Of a DNA stretch of 6,863 nt, positions 1 to 5,714 are shown in pieces. Numbering within the stretch: position 1 is the stretch's first letter; each line of letters begins with the position of its first letter. Position numbers and translations under genes: made by a program. Below the pieces are notes generated by a model. It was given only the letters and a program-made list of their open reading frames with translations, did no database searches and was not told the origin of the DNA. The stretch is from Gorillibacterium sp. (GTDB lineage: Bacteria > Bacillota > Bacilli > Paenibacillales > NBRC-103111), in NCBI GenBank assembly GCA_023511325.1, contig JAIMBU010000142.1, positions 1 to 6,863 on the forward strand. Reading direction: 5' to 3'.

Positions 1-374
1 TTACGATTGTTGCCCACAGTTTAGCTTGTATCCTCTGGTTTCATTATGTTGCCACATCCACTTTGGTTCGTAAGGTGAAGCGGGCGATCCTAGTCTCGCC
101 TCCATCTCCATTTATTGAGTTCCCCCCTGTTCAAACTTTCTTCCCGCTTCCAGATAACATAGACGAAGTAGTGAATGGGGCAAGCAAGTCCTTATTGATT
201 CATTCGTCAACAGATCCGTTCTGTTCGCTTGCAGACGCTACCCATTATATGTCTCTAGGAATTCCTTGCGTGGTGCTTCCACATGTGGGACATATCAATG
301 TGGAGTCAGGTCATGGGCCTTGGGCATGGATGCTTGAATTATGTCTGAATGAACAGCTTGAGCCTCATGGTTAA
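1..374 (+). CDS. YdeN/RBBP9-family serine hydrolase, 3' part (5' end outside window)
   Basis: The reading frame is open from the first complete codon at position 3, so this is the C-terminal part of a gene that starts left of the window. The TTG at 63 is an internal codon, not a start. The catalytic triad of an alpha/beta hydrolase is visible: the nucleophile elbow AHSLA (Ser codon 18-20), an acid in SSTDPF (Asp codon 213-215), and the base in GHINVESGHGPW (His codon 291-293). That last motif is the hallmark of the RBBP9/YdeN family (DUF1234-type small cytoplasmic hydrolases of about 190 residues), whose substrates are mostly unknown. The elbow reads A-H-S-L-A rather than the common G-H-S-x-G, though YdeN-like proteins often carry AHSLG. 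About 60 to 70 residues appear to be missing on the left. The gene ends 24 nt before the next start, so the two are probably cotranscribed. Family assignment is firm; substrate is unknown. Confidence 0.88.
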   Translation, partial: TIVAHSLACILWFHYVATSTLVRKVKRAILVSPPSPFIEFPPVQTFFPLPDNIDEVVNGASKSLLIHSSTDPFCSLADATHYMSLGIPCVVLPHVGHINVESGHGPWAWMLELCLNEQLEPHG

Positions 375-385
375 GCTCAAATTTT

Positions 386-391
386 GGAGAG
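386..391 (+). promoter_or_regulatory. Ribosome binding site deciding the GNAT start at 399
   Basis: GGAGAG lies 7 nt before ATG 399. It lies inside the five-codon N-terminal extension that a TTG start at 384 would give, which argues for the ATG. Confidence 0.65.
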
Positions 392-398
392 TGGCGAA

Positions 399-953
399 AT
401 GGTGTTATACCAAGCTGAAGATTTGACGGTTCGCAGGTTAAAGGATAAAGATGCCGAATTACTGGTCACCTGGCTATCAGACCCACATATTCTTCAATAC
501 TATGAAGGTCGAGATCGTCCACATGACTTGGAACGGGTTAGAGAACACTTTTACAAGGCAAAAAAAGTGGTGCGATGTATCATAGAATTTCAGGGCAAGC
601 CCATTGGCTACATACAGTATTATCCGGTTGAGCAAGAAGCAAGAAGTGAATATGGATACAGGAATATGGCCGAAGTCATTTATGGAACTGATCAATTTAT
701 TGGCGAGGTTGAATATTGGAATAAAGGAATTGGCCAGAGGCTTGTTGCCTCCATGCTTAAGCATCTGATGGATGATAGGAACGCGGATAGAATTGTGATG
801 GACCCCCAAGCTTGGAATCATCGAGCAATCGCTTGTTACGAGAAATGTGGGTTAAAGAAGGTAAGGATACTTAAAGAGCATGAAATGCATGAAGGTGTAT
901 TGCAGGATTGTTGGTTGATGGAGTACTCAAGAATAAAGGCAGAGGATAAATAA
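399..953 (+). CDS. GNAT acetyltransferase resembling aminoglycoside 6'-N-acetyltransferases
   Basis: This 184-residue protein belongs to the GNAT superfamily, which moves an acetyl group from acetyl-CoA to an amine. It resembles the AAC(6')-Ie/Ib branch along its whole length. It has an N-terminal TVRRLKDKDAELLVTWLSDP segment, the YGTDQFIGE block (Asp98 matches the proposed catalytic Asp of AAC(6')-Ie), the acetyl-CoA loop in YWNKGIGQRL (about residues 106-115), then DPQAWNHRAIACYEKCG, EHEMHEG and a terminal DCWLMEY. I chose ATG 399 because GGAGAG at 386-391 lies 7 nt upstream. A TTG at 384 in the same frame overlaps that ribosome binding site and is unlikely to be the start. The stop codon lies 2 nt before the ATG of the DinB remnant. 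Chromosomal homologues in Bacillales are often annotated simply as GNAT proteins, so aminoglycoside modification is possible but not shown. No signal peptide or membrane segment is present; it should act in the cytoplasm. Confidence 0.88.
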   Translation: MVLYQAEDLTVRRLKDKDAELLVTWLSDPHILQYYEGRDRPHDLERVREHFYKAKKVVRCIIEFQGKPIGYIQYYPVEQEARSEYGYRNMAEVIYGTDQFIGEVEYWNKGIGQRLVASMLKHLMDDRNADRIVMDPQAWNHRAIACYEKCGLKKVRILKEHEMHEGVLQDCWLMEYSRIKAEDK

Positions 954-955
954 GC

Positions 956-1244
956 ATGGATACGATGGTGCAAATTGTCCAAAGACAATGGAGTCCGACG
1001 ATTGAAATGGTTAAGAATCAGATTGAGTCATGTCCTGATTCCGTATGGTCGGATCGTAACGCGAATATCTGAAAGGTTAACTGACGCAAGCTTGCTAGAA
1101 CCCTGTGAGATTTATGATAAAATCACAAAAGCTGACGTCATAATAATGCAAATTCGTCATATCCAACATCATGTTGGCTACTGCAACAGTCAGTTGAGCC
1201 TGAATCAATGTGAAGCTGCGAAATAGCTTGGACATCGGGAATAG
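956..1244 (+). pseudogene. Decayed DinB-family gene (internal deletion, frame change, nonsense codon)
   Basis: An ATG at 956, with AGAGG 10 nt upstream, opens a frame that reads MDTMVQIVQRQWSPTIEMVK and continues through ESCPDSVWSDRNANI before a TGA at 1070-1072. This is a typical start of a DinB/DUF664-like four-helix protein. The frame shifted by one carries the family's C-terminal part: SERLTDASLLEPC, then ADVIIMQIRHIQHHVGYCNSQ and NQCEAAK. It hits TAG at 1224-1226, and continues as LGHRE to a second TAG at 1242-1244. The first TAG sits where relatives would have a Trp codon (AAKWLG). Intact relatives have about 150-165 residues; here about 90 codons remain, so roughly 50-70 central codons are missing near 1068-1075, where the two frames join. 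The helix with the HIQHHVG metal-ligand motif survives. Intact DinB-like proteins are metal-binding, and some are thiol-dependent transferases; this copy should be non-functional. The family call is by pattern recognition; the lesions are seen directly. Confidence 0.85.
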
Positions 1245-1276
1245 AATAAAGTGAGTAGGACTAGAAAGGAGAGAGA

Positions 1277-1409
1277 GTAACGGAGGGGAAGTTTGGAACT
1301 GTAGGAGCGAAGCGATCGCCTTTGTCAGCGGATTTCAACCGCGAATAGCGACAATTGAAGAAATCTGGGGGCAACAGCGACCGGAAGTCCAAACATTCCC
1401 CGCAGTTAC
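1277..1409. repeat. 133-nt intergenic element with long inverted ends and possible pseudoknot
   Basis: The ends of this non-coding stretch are complementary: GTAAC (1277-1281) pairs with GTTAC (1405-1409), GGGGAA (1285-1290) with TTCCCC (1396-1401), and GTTTGGA (1291-1297) with TCCAAAC (1388-1394). Only a 3x3 internal loop and a bulged A (1395) interrupt them. Inside, CTGT (1299-1302) can pair with ACAG (1374-1377), GCGA (1307-1310) with TCGC (1316-1319), TTGTC (1322-1326) with GACAA (1350-1354), and GCGG (1328-1331) with CCGC (1339-1342). The loop of that last hairpin, ATTTC (1332-1336), is complementary to GAAAT (1360-1364), giving a possible pseudoknot. I see no target-site duplication, no reading frame and no transposase. 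It could be a structured RNA, a dispersed intergenic repeat or a MITE-like element. The pairing is read directly from the bases; the function is unknown. The transcribed strand cannot be decided. Confidence 0.6.
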
Positions 1410-1411
1410 AC

Positions 1412-1440
1412 TCGACTCCGATTTATGTTCATCTTATATA
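1412..1440 (+). promoter_or_regulatory. Candidate sigma-A-type promoter for the methyltransferase operon
   Basis: TCGACT (1412-1417, four of six matches to TTGACA) is followed after 17 nt by TATATA (1435-1440, four of six matches to TATAAT). Transcription would start near 1447, giving a leader of about 40 nt with the ribosome binding site AAGGAG at 1474-1479. The placement just after the structured element and ahead of a four-gene run fits, but the match is moderate. Confidence 0.4.
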
Positions 1441-1488
1441 TTTGCTTAAGAGAGCCAGATCTTTTCCACTAAAAAGGAGTCAACATAA

Positions 1489-2055
1489 ATGATAACGGCA
1501 ACCATTAAAGAGCAGGATTTGACCTTTCAAACCTCAAAGGATGTTTTTTCACCAGACGGAATAGATCCAGGCACACTCAGCATGCTTTCTTTTGTTGATT
1601 TTAGAGAAGGAGATAAAGTCTTAGATTTGGGTTGCGGTTATGGCGTGGTAGGGATCTTGGCAGCTAAATTTGTTGGCCCAGAGAACGTCGTAATGATTGA
1701 TATCGAGCAAAAAGCTGTTGAATTGGCTAAGGAAAACATTGAACGCAATGGGGTTCAAGGAATCATGGTTATGGAAAGTGATGGCTTGAAAGACATGAGA
1801 GAGAGCAACTTTAGCTTGATCCTCTCTAATCCACCTTATCATGTTGATTTCAGCGTGCCCAAGCATTTTATTGAGAAGAGTTTTAATCGTTTAAGAATGG
1901 GCGGCAGGATGTATATGGTCACAAAACGCAAGGAATGGTACAAAAACAGATTGATTGCCATTTTTGGCGGAGTAAAGATCTGGGAAGAGAATGGGTATTA
2001 TATCTTTATGTCAGAAAAGAATACGACGAGCTACGCAAATAATAAGAAGAAATAG
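1489..2055 (+). CDS. RsmC-like class I SAM-dependent methyltransferase
   Basis: This 188-residue protein is a single-domain methyltransferase of the MTS type, the catalytic half of 16S rRNA (guanine-N2) methyltransferases such as RsmC. It contains the family lead-in FSPDGIDPGTLSMLS (20-34), motif I VLDLGCGYG (44-52) that binds S-adenosylmethionine, an acidic residue at the end of the second strand (IDIE, Asp71), and motif IV SNPPYH (113-118), the NPPY signature of enzymes that methylate exocyclic amino groups of bases. E. coli RsmC is nearly twice as long because of a duplicated N-terminal domain; short forms like this are usual in Firmicutes. ATG 1489 has AAGGAG 9 nt upstream. The C-terminus is lysine-rich (NNKKK), which could help bind nucleic acid. 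It is probably the first gene of a unit running to the terminator at 4383. The methyltransferase fold is certain; the rRNA target is inferred from the family. Confidence 0.9.
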   Translation: MITATIKEQDLTFQTSKDVFSPDGIDPGTLSMLSFVDFREGDKVLDLGCGYGVVGILAAKFVGPENVVMIDIEQKAVELAKENIERNGVQGIMVMESDGLKDMRESNFSLILSNPPYHVDFSVPKHFIEKSFNRLRMGGRMYMVTKRKEWYKNRLIAIFGGVKIWEENGYYIFMSEKNTTSYANNKKK

Positions 2056-2094
2056 TGAAGCGGTTAAGCTATGAAAAAGCTGTGAAAAAGAAAT

Positions 2095-2098
2095 GGAG
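2095..2098 (+). promoter_or_regulatory. Ribosome binding site favouring the GNAT start at 2108
   Basis: GGAG overlaps the alternative upstream ATG (2093) and lies 9 nt before ATG 2108. The upstream ATG has no purine-rich GGAG-like site of its own, so the shorter protein is more likely. Confidence 0.5.
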
Positions 2099-2107
2099 CT
2101 TGCAGCT

Positions 2108-2650
2108 ATGAAGAGTAGTCATGAGATCGTGAATCCAGTGGTTTTCGCCGAGGTTTATCAATTAATGCAGGCTTCCTTCCCACCTATTGAATTTAGAACC
2201 TATGCTGGACAACGAGCGCTATTGGATAATCCGCTCTATCGGCTGATTACAGAAGTCGATGATCGGGGTAAAGTTGTTGCTTTTCTGGCTGGGTGGAGTT
2301 TTCCTGGGTTTCGTTTTGTCGAGCATTTCGCTGTAGCCCCTCAAATGCGGGGAGTAGGATTGGGCAGTACAATGATGCGGCGTTATTCCGGCATTGACCA
2401 GAAGCCTATCCTGTTAGAGGTGGAATTGCCTGATACGGTGTTGGCTAAGAGAAGAATCGGGTTTTATCAACGGCTGGGATTTCACCTCCTAGCTTATGAT
2501 TATGTGCAACCTTCATTAAGAGTGGGACAAGCTGAACTGGCGCTGCGCATGATGAGCTATCCTTATCCGATTAATGAAGCAGAATTTGCTTCATTTAAAA
2601 GGATTTTATACAAAGAGGTGTACAGGACAGCCGTTGTCAGTGTTAAATAA
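2108..2650 (+). CDS. GNAT-family N-acetyltransferase (substrate unknown)
   Basis: This 180-residue protein is a second GNAT enzyme, only distantly like the one at 399. The acetyl-CoA-binding motif A is clear: VEHFAVAPQMRGVGLGSTMM (about 71-90), with the R/Q-x-x-G-x-G/A loop as RGVGLG (81-86). It is followed by the beta-strand ILLEVELP (101-108) and the motif-B helix RRIGFYQRLGF (115-125). An aromatic and proline-rich segment near residues 23-44 (SFPPIEFR, LLDNPLYR) is typical of a group often annotated as uncharacterised GNAT proteins. I prefer ATG 2108 because GGAG at 2095-2098 is 9 nt upstream; ATG 2093, in the same frame, has only an A-rich leader. It lies 52 nt after the methyltransferase and 33 nt before the phosphoesterase and is probably cotranscribed with both. 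Acetyl transfer is secure; the acceptor is not predictable. Confidence 0.87.
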   Translation: MKSSHEIVNPVVFAEVYQLMQASFPPIEFRTYAGQRALLDNPLYRLITEVDDRGKVVAFLAGWSFPGFRFVEHFAVAPQMRGVGLGSTMMRRYSGIDQKPILLEVELPDTVLAKRRIGFYQRLGFHLLAYDYVQPSLRVGQAELALRMMSYPYPINEAEFASFKRILYKEVYRTAVVSVK

Positions 2651-2683
2651 TAAGAAAGCAAGGGAAAGACAGGGGCTGAAGCA

Positions 2684-3415
2684 GTGACTAGATTTGCGAT
2701 CATCTCAGATATTCATGGGAATCTACCGGCTCTCGAGGCCGTACTCGAAGATATCAGTAAGCGAGCCGTGACAAGCATCATCTGTCTTGGGGATACGATC
2801 GGAAAGGGGCCTAGCTCCGATCTGACTGTTGATTTGACGCGAAAATATTGTGATCAAACCGTTATGGGCAATTGGGAGGATTTTATCTGCAAGGATAGTG
2901 AAATTGAGTCTATGATCTGGCATCAAAAGGTTCTTGGTCCAGAACGGCTGGAATACTTGCGCACATTGCCCTTTTCGGTTGAATTTCTCATGAGTGGCAA
3001 ATACATCAGACTGTTCCATGCTTCACCACGCAGCTTGTATGAACGCATTCAGCCCTGGGATAATCACGACTCGCGGCGTTCATTATTTGAGTACTCGAAT
3101 CTATGCAAGCAACAGATAGTAGCAGATATCGTCGGATATGGCGATATTCATAATGCTTATCTGCAACAGATCGAAGGCAAGACGCTATTTAACGTTGGTA
3201 GCGTGGGCAATCCACTTGATATGACACAGGCATCTTATTGCATTATCGAAGGTGAATACGAAGGATCAAGTCTTGCTCCGGTTAATCTACAGTTTATGCG
3301 CGTGCCATATGATATTGAATTGGCCATTAAACAGGCAATTCAGGCTGAGATGCCCTTAGTAGAGCCTTATATGAAGGAACTGCGAACAGCAAGGTATCGA
3401 GGTTTACAAGACTAA
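2684..3415 (+). CDS. YfcE-like metallophosphoesterase with altered GHxH motif
   Basis: This 243-residue protein has the calcineurin-like phosphoesterase fold (Metallophos_2, YfcE/MJ0936 group), enzymes that hydrolyse phosphodiesters with two metal ions. Metal-site motifs appear in order: SDIHGN (8-13, Asp9 and His11), LGDTIGKGP (35-43, Asp37), GNWEDF (62-67, Asn63), FHASP (111-115, His112), and GYGDIH (151-156). The last motif is normally G-H-x-H; here the first His is replaced by Asp154 while His156 remains. The GNHD/GNCD motif likewise reads GNWED. Beyond these, the NVGSVGNPLD block (170-179) is a good family match. The start is GTG 2684, with AGGGG 8 nt upstream. No signal peptide is present, so it acts in the cytoplasm. 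It sits third in the four-gene unit. The substrate is unknown; a phosphodiesterase role is inferred, and the two substitutions may be a subfamily trait rather than inactivation. Confidence 0.87.
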   Translation: MTRFAIISDIHGNLPALEAVLEDISKRAVTSIICLGDTIGKGPSSDLTVDLTRKYCDQTVMGNWEDFICKDSEIESMIWHQKVLGPERLEYLRTLPFSVEFLMSGKYIRLFHASPRSLYERIQPWDNHDSRRSLFEYSNLCKQQIVADIVGYGDIHNAYLQQIEGKTLFNVGSVGNPLDMTQASYCIIEGEYEGSSLAPVNLQFMRVPYDIELAIKQAIQAEMPLVEPYMKELRTARYRGLQD

Positions 3416-3453
3416 TCCATTCTCGACAAGATTCAGAAGGGAGGCAGGAACTG

Positions 3454-4368
3454 ATGGAGGTTGTTGTGAATCGTGGTCGGAGACTAGCAGTATTCGGATA
3501 TTTGGATCAGAAGAAAAAAGCAACTCCACTGATTGTTGACTTCATTGCTCAGCAGAGCTCGAGATTGAAGGAGTATCCCGGCTATACACCGCTGGATATA
3601 TCGCAGGATGGACGTTTCGTTGCACTTAATTCTAATGTAACGGAAAAGGGTCAGAGTAAAACCGAACTTATCATCTATGATCGAGAGCAATCCAAACCGA
3701 GTTATCGATCCAAAGACCATTTGATTTACGATGTGCGTTTCGATGCAAGTGGAACGAAATTAGCGGTGCATACCTTAAGAAAATCGTTTATCTTCGATTT
3801 GGCAGCGCAAAAAATGATTGCTGAATGGAAGGAAGACCTTTTCTTATCCAAAGGAACCATTGATTACGAGGCGAATCGTTTATATGTGCCTCTTGAGAAA
3901 GGCAAGCTGGTGCTGATCTATCATTTCCAAACGGGCATGATGGAAAAAAGAACAGCGTTTGGCGAAAGGGTCACTCAGATGACCTATTTGGACAAACGGA
4001 ATCTCCTTGTTCTATCGACCAAAGAAAATATTATCATGGGTTGTGACCCCGAGTTAGAAAAGGTGTTATGGCGACATGATTGTAGCGAATATGGGTCGGG
4101 TAAAAACAAGATTTGGCCTTGCCCACTATGGGTAACGGAGGACAATCAGCTCATTTGCGTATACGAGACGGGTGACAAGGGAAACGGCTATGTGATCACA
4201 GCAGATACCGGACAGCTTCATCACCGAATCATTACCAAACGTGGGCAGGGAAGCCCAGCCAGTGCCTGGTTTGGTGATGATCTGCTGATGCTAAAGCAGC
4301 AGTTGTTGAATCTAACTACAGAAGAGTTGTCCCTCTTACAGCTTCCTAAGAGCAAACGCGAAAGCTAA
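3454..4368 (+). CDS. Beta-propeller (WD40-like) protein of unknown function
   Basis: I do not recognise a named family for this 304-residue protein. Its sequence repeats the pattern of beta-propeller blades: a hydrophobic strand, a polar turn with D/N-G, and another strand. Examples are PLDISQDGRFVALNS (46-60), IYDVRFDASGTKLAVHT (91-107) with SFIFDLAAQKMIAEW (111-125), TIDYEANRLYVPL (135-147) with GKLVLIYHFQTGMM (150-163), QMTYLDKRNLLVLST (175-189), and WVTEDNQLICVYE (226-238) with GYVITADTGQLHH (245-257). The aspartate-containing turns resemble WD40 or quinoprotein-like repeats, and five or more blades can be counted. It has neither a signal peptide nor membrane segments, so it is probably cytoplasmic, perhaps a scaffold. 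ATG 3454 has an excellent AAGGGAGG (3437-3444) 9 nt upstream. It follows the phosphoesterase by 38 nt and is the last gene before the terminator, suggesting a shared transcript. The fold is an inference from strand periodicity; the role is unknown. Confidence 0.75.
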   Translation: MEVVVNRGRRLAVFGYLDQKKKATPLIVDFIAQQSSRLKEYPGYTPLDISQDGRFVALNSNVTEKGQSKTELIIYDREQSKPSYRSKDHLIYDVRFDASGTKLAVHTLRKSFIFDLAAQKMIAEWKEDLFLSKGTIDYEANRLYVPLEKGKLVLIYHFQTGMMEKRTAFGERVTQMTYLDKRNLLVLSTKENIIMGCDPELEKVLWRHDCSEYGSGKNKIWPCPLWVTEDNQLICVYETGDKGNGYVITADTGQLHHRIITKRGQGSPASAWFGDDLLMLKQQLLNLTTEELSLLQLPKSKRES

Positions 4369-4382
4369 AATAAGGATTGCAT

Positions 4383-4412
4383 AAAAGCCAGCGGCAAAAC
4401 CGCTGGCTTTTT
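4383..4412 (+). terminator. Strong rho-independent terminator after the four-gene unit
   Basis: GCCAGCGG (4387-4394), loop CAAAA (4395-4399) and CCGCTGGC (4400-4407) form a perfect 8-bp GC-rich stem. It is extended by four A-T pairs (4383-4386 with 4408-4411) and followed by a T run. It lies 14 nt after the stop of the propeller gene, so it ends that unit and separates it from the GH105 gene. An A run precedes the stem, so it could also work in the reverse direction. Confidence 0.95.
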
Positions 4413-4413
4413 G

Positions 4414-4640
4414 TGCTTATCGGAATTTATAACCGTTTAAAAAGGTAAATTCTGATTCCTTTTCGGTACACGCGTTTGCCTCCAAGGATGCCAAAGGCGT
4501 TTATCCTTATATTCATCGGATGGTTAGCACTGGACTTTCCCCCACTTTTTCAAGACGAAATCCAAGGTGTTTCTCAGCAGCAGATGATAGAGTAGTGACA
4601 ATAAGGATTGAGCTTATACCTCATAAAGGAGTGGATTAAA
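4414..4640 (+). other. Leader region of the GH105 gene, no convincing gene
   Basis: These 227 nt hold no supported gene. Visible items are the element GGAATTTATAACCGTTT (4422-4438), partly repeated upstream of the AraC gene, and an imperfect hairpin in which AAGGAT (4484-4489) pairs with ATCCTT (4503-4508) and GCC (4490-4492) with GGC (4496-4498). The ribosome binding site of the next gene is at 4625-4631. A TATAAC hexamer (4428-4433) resembles a -10 box, but no acceptable -35 box lies at the right distance. One plus frame is free of stops from 4433 to 4636, but it lacks a start with a binding site and resembles nothing I know. Confidence 0.5.
4625..4631 (+). promoter_or_regulatory. Ribosome binding site deciding the TTG start at 4641
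   Basis: AAAGGAG lies 9 nt before TTG 4641. It falls inside the extension that would result from the upstream in-frame TTG at 4608, which makes the shorter protein the better choice. Confidence 0.75.
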
Positions 4641-5702
4641 TTGACGTTACATTTGTATGCAGATAAGGTTTGGCAAGAAATGAAGCAGGATCATCTGGGT
4701 GAATGGGGAATGGATATTAACAAGTGGGATTGGGTACCTGGTGTCGGCGTTATTGCCATGCTGGAGTACTACGATGCGACGAAAAATCCTGAAATCTTGA
4801 CATATTTGGTGGAGTGGGTCAAACAAAATAAACATCAAGCTGAAGGCAAAAGGGTCATCAACTCCATTGCTCCGTATGCCATTTTTCCGGCTTTGCATCG
4901 CCTGACTGGTGAAGCGTGGTTCCGTGAAGAAGCCGTCCGAGTGGCTGAATGGTTGGTTAAGGAGGCTCCGCGTACCCGGGAGCAAGCATTCGAGCATACG
5001 GTGACCGAGAACGCTGAATTTTCCGAGCAGGTTTGGGCCGATACCATATTCATGGCGGTACTATTCCTTGCGCGTACCGCTTCTCTGGTTAGCAGCAAAA
5101 GCTATGCAGAGGAAGCCTTGCAGCAGGTTCTCATTCACCTTCGTTTGTTGCAGGACGATAAGAGCGGTGTTCTGTTTCATGGCTGGAACTGTAATTCTGG
5201 CAATCATATGTCGAGCGCACGCTGGACAAGAGCAAATGCATGGCTTGCCGCAGGCATCCCCTTGATTCTTACGGAACTTGCTCCTCTAGTTGAAATACCA
5301 GATGAGTTCGCGGAACGATACAACCGACTAATTGCGGGTCTGCTTTCTTATCAACAAGCGGATGGGCTTTGGAGTACAGTGATGGATCATTCTGATTATT
5401 ATCATGAAATTTCTGGTAGTGCCGGAATCGGTTATGGCATCTGGAAAGCCCAAGAGGTCGGCTTGCTTGCTCATACTGGAACTCTTGATAAGGATAAAAC
5501 AGCGGCAGAACGAGTGCTTCATGCGATTCTTCCATATATAACAGAAGCTGGAGTTGTTCAAGGTGTATCGGGGGGAACCCCAGTTATGGAAAGTATTGAG
5601 GTTTACAATCTTATCCCCACATTCCCTACTCAATACGGACAAGGCTTGGTGCTGATGCTACTATCAGAAGCTTTGCGTAGAGAAGGAGAATCTCACGAAT
5701 AA
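4641..5702 (+). CDS. GH105 unsaturated rhamnogalacturonyl hydrolase (YesR/YteR type)
   Basis: This 353-residue protein belongs to glycoside hydrolase family 105, (alpha/alpha)6-barrel enzymes. They remove the unsaturated uronic acid left on rhamnogalacturonan or related oligosaccharides by polysaccharide lyases, by hydration of the double bond. Visible family blocks are NKWDWVPGVGVIAMLEYY (27-44), VINSIAPYAIFPALHRLTGE (72-91), EAPRTREQAFEHT (108-120), EQVWADTIFMAVLFLAR (129-145) with Asp134 as the likely catalytic residue, FHGWNC (179-184), SSARWTRANAW (191-201), SGSAGIGYGIWKA and a C-terminal YGQGL. These resemble Bacillus YesR. No signal peptide is present, so it acts in the cytoplasm on imported oligosaccharides. 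TTG 4641 has AAAGGAG 9 nt upstream. The gene stands alone after a terminator and meets the AraC gene tail to tail with a 12-nt gap. Family assignment is strong; the exact sugar is open. Confidence 0.9.
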   Translation: MTLHLYADKVWQEMKQDHLGEWGMDINKWDWVPGVGVIAMLEYYDATKNPEILTYLVEWVKQNKHQAEGKRVINSIAPYAIFPALHRLTGEAWFREEAVRVAEWLVKEAPRTREQAFEHTVTENAEFSEQVWADTIFMAVLFLARTASLVSSKSYAEEALQQVLIHLRLLQDDKSGVLFHGWNCNSGNHMSSARWTRANAWLAAGIPLILTELAPLVEIPDEFAERYNRLIAGLLSYQQADGLWSTVMDHSDYYHEISGSAGIGYGIWKAQEVGLLAHTGTLDKDKTAAERVLHAILPYITEAGVVQGVSGGTPVMESIEVYNLIPTFPTQYGQGLVLMLLSEALRREGESHE

Positions 5703-5714
5703 GGCAGAACGGCT

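Noticed and set aside
63..374. TTG at 63 as the start of a 103-residue hydrolase
   Set aside because: The frame is open to the left edge and the nucleophile motif AHSLA lies upstream of 63, so the gene starts outside the window.
975..1226. Independent 83-residue gene starting at TTG 975
   Set aside because: Its C-terminal half is the DinB family end and its N-terminal half is the wrong-frame reading of the DinB start; it has no ribosome binding site.
1312..1319. GCGATCGC octamer, identical to the cyanobacterial HIP1 palindrome
   Set aside because: It is a single copy inside the structured element, and the rest of the window is firmicute-like.
1277..1409. Structured element as an intrinsic terminator or T-box leader
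   Set aside because: No T run follows the long stem, and no T-box, specifier or antiterminator sequence is present.
4370..4611. Repeated AATAAGGATTG at 4369-4379 and 4600-4610
   Set aside because: An 11-nt repeat is expected several times by chance in a window of this size, and the contexts differ.
4433..4636. 68-codon stop-free plus frame in the GH105 leader
   Set aside because: No start with a binding site, no recognisable motif, and the length is within what chance gives. A relic gene cannot be excluded.
4647..5642. Several open frames opposite or inside the GH105 gene
   Set aside because: They are shadows of a well-supported coding frame and have no family features or ribosome binding sites.
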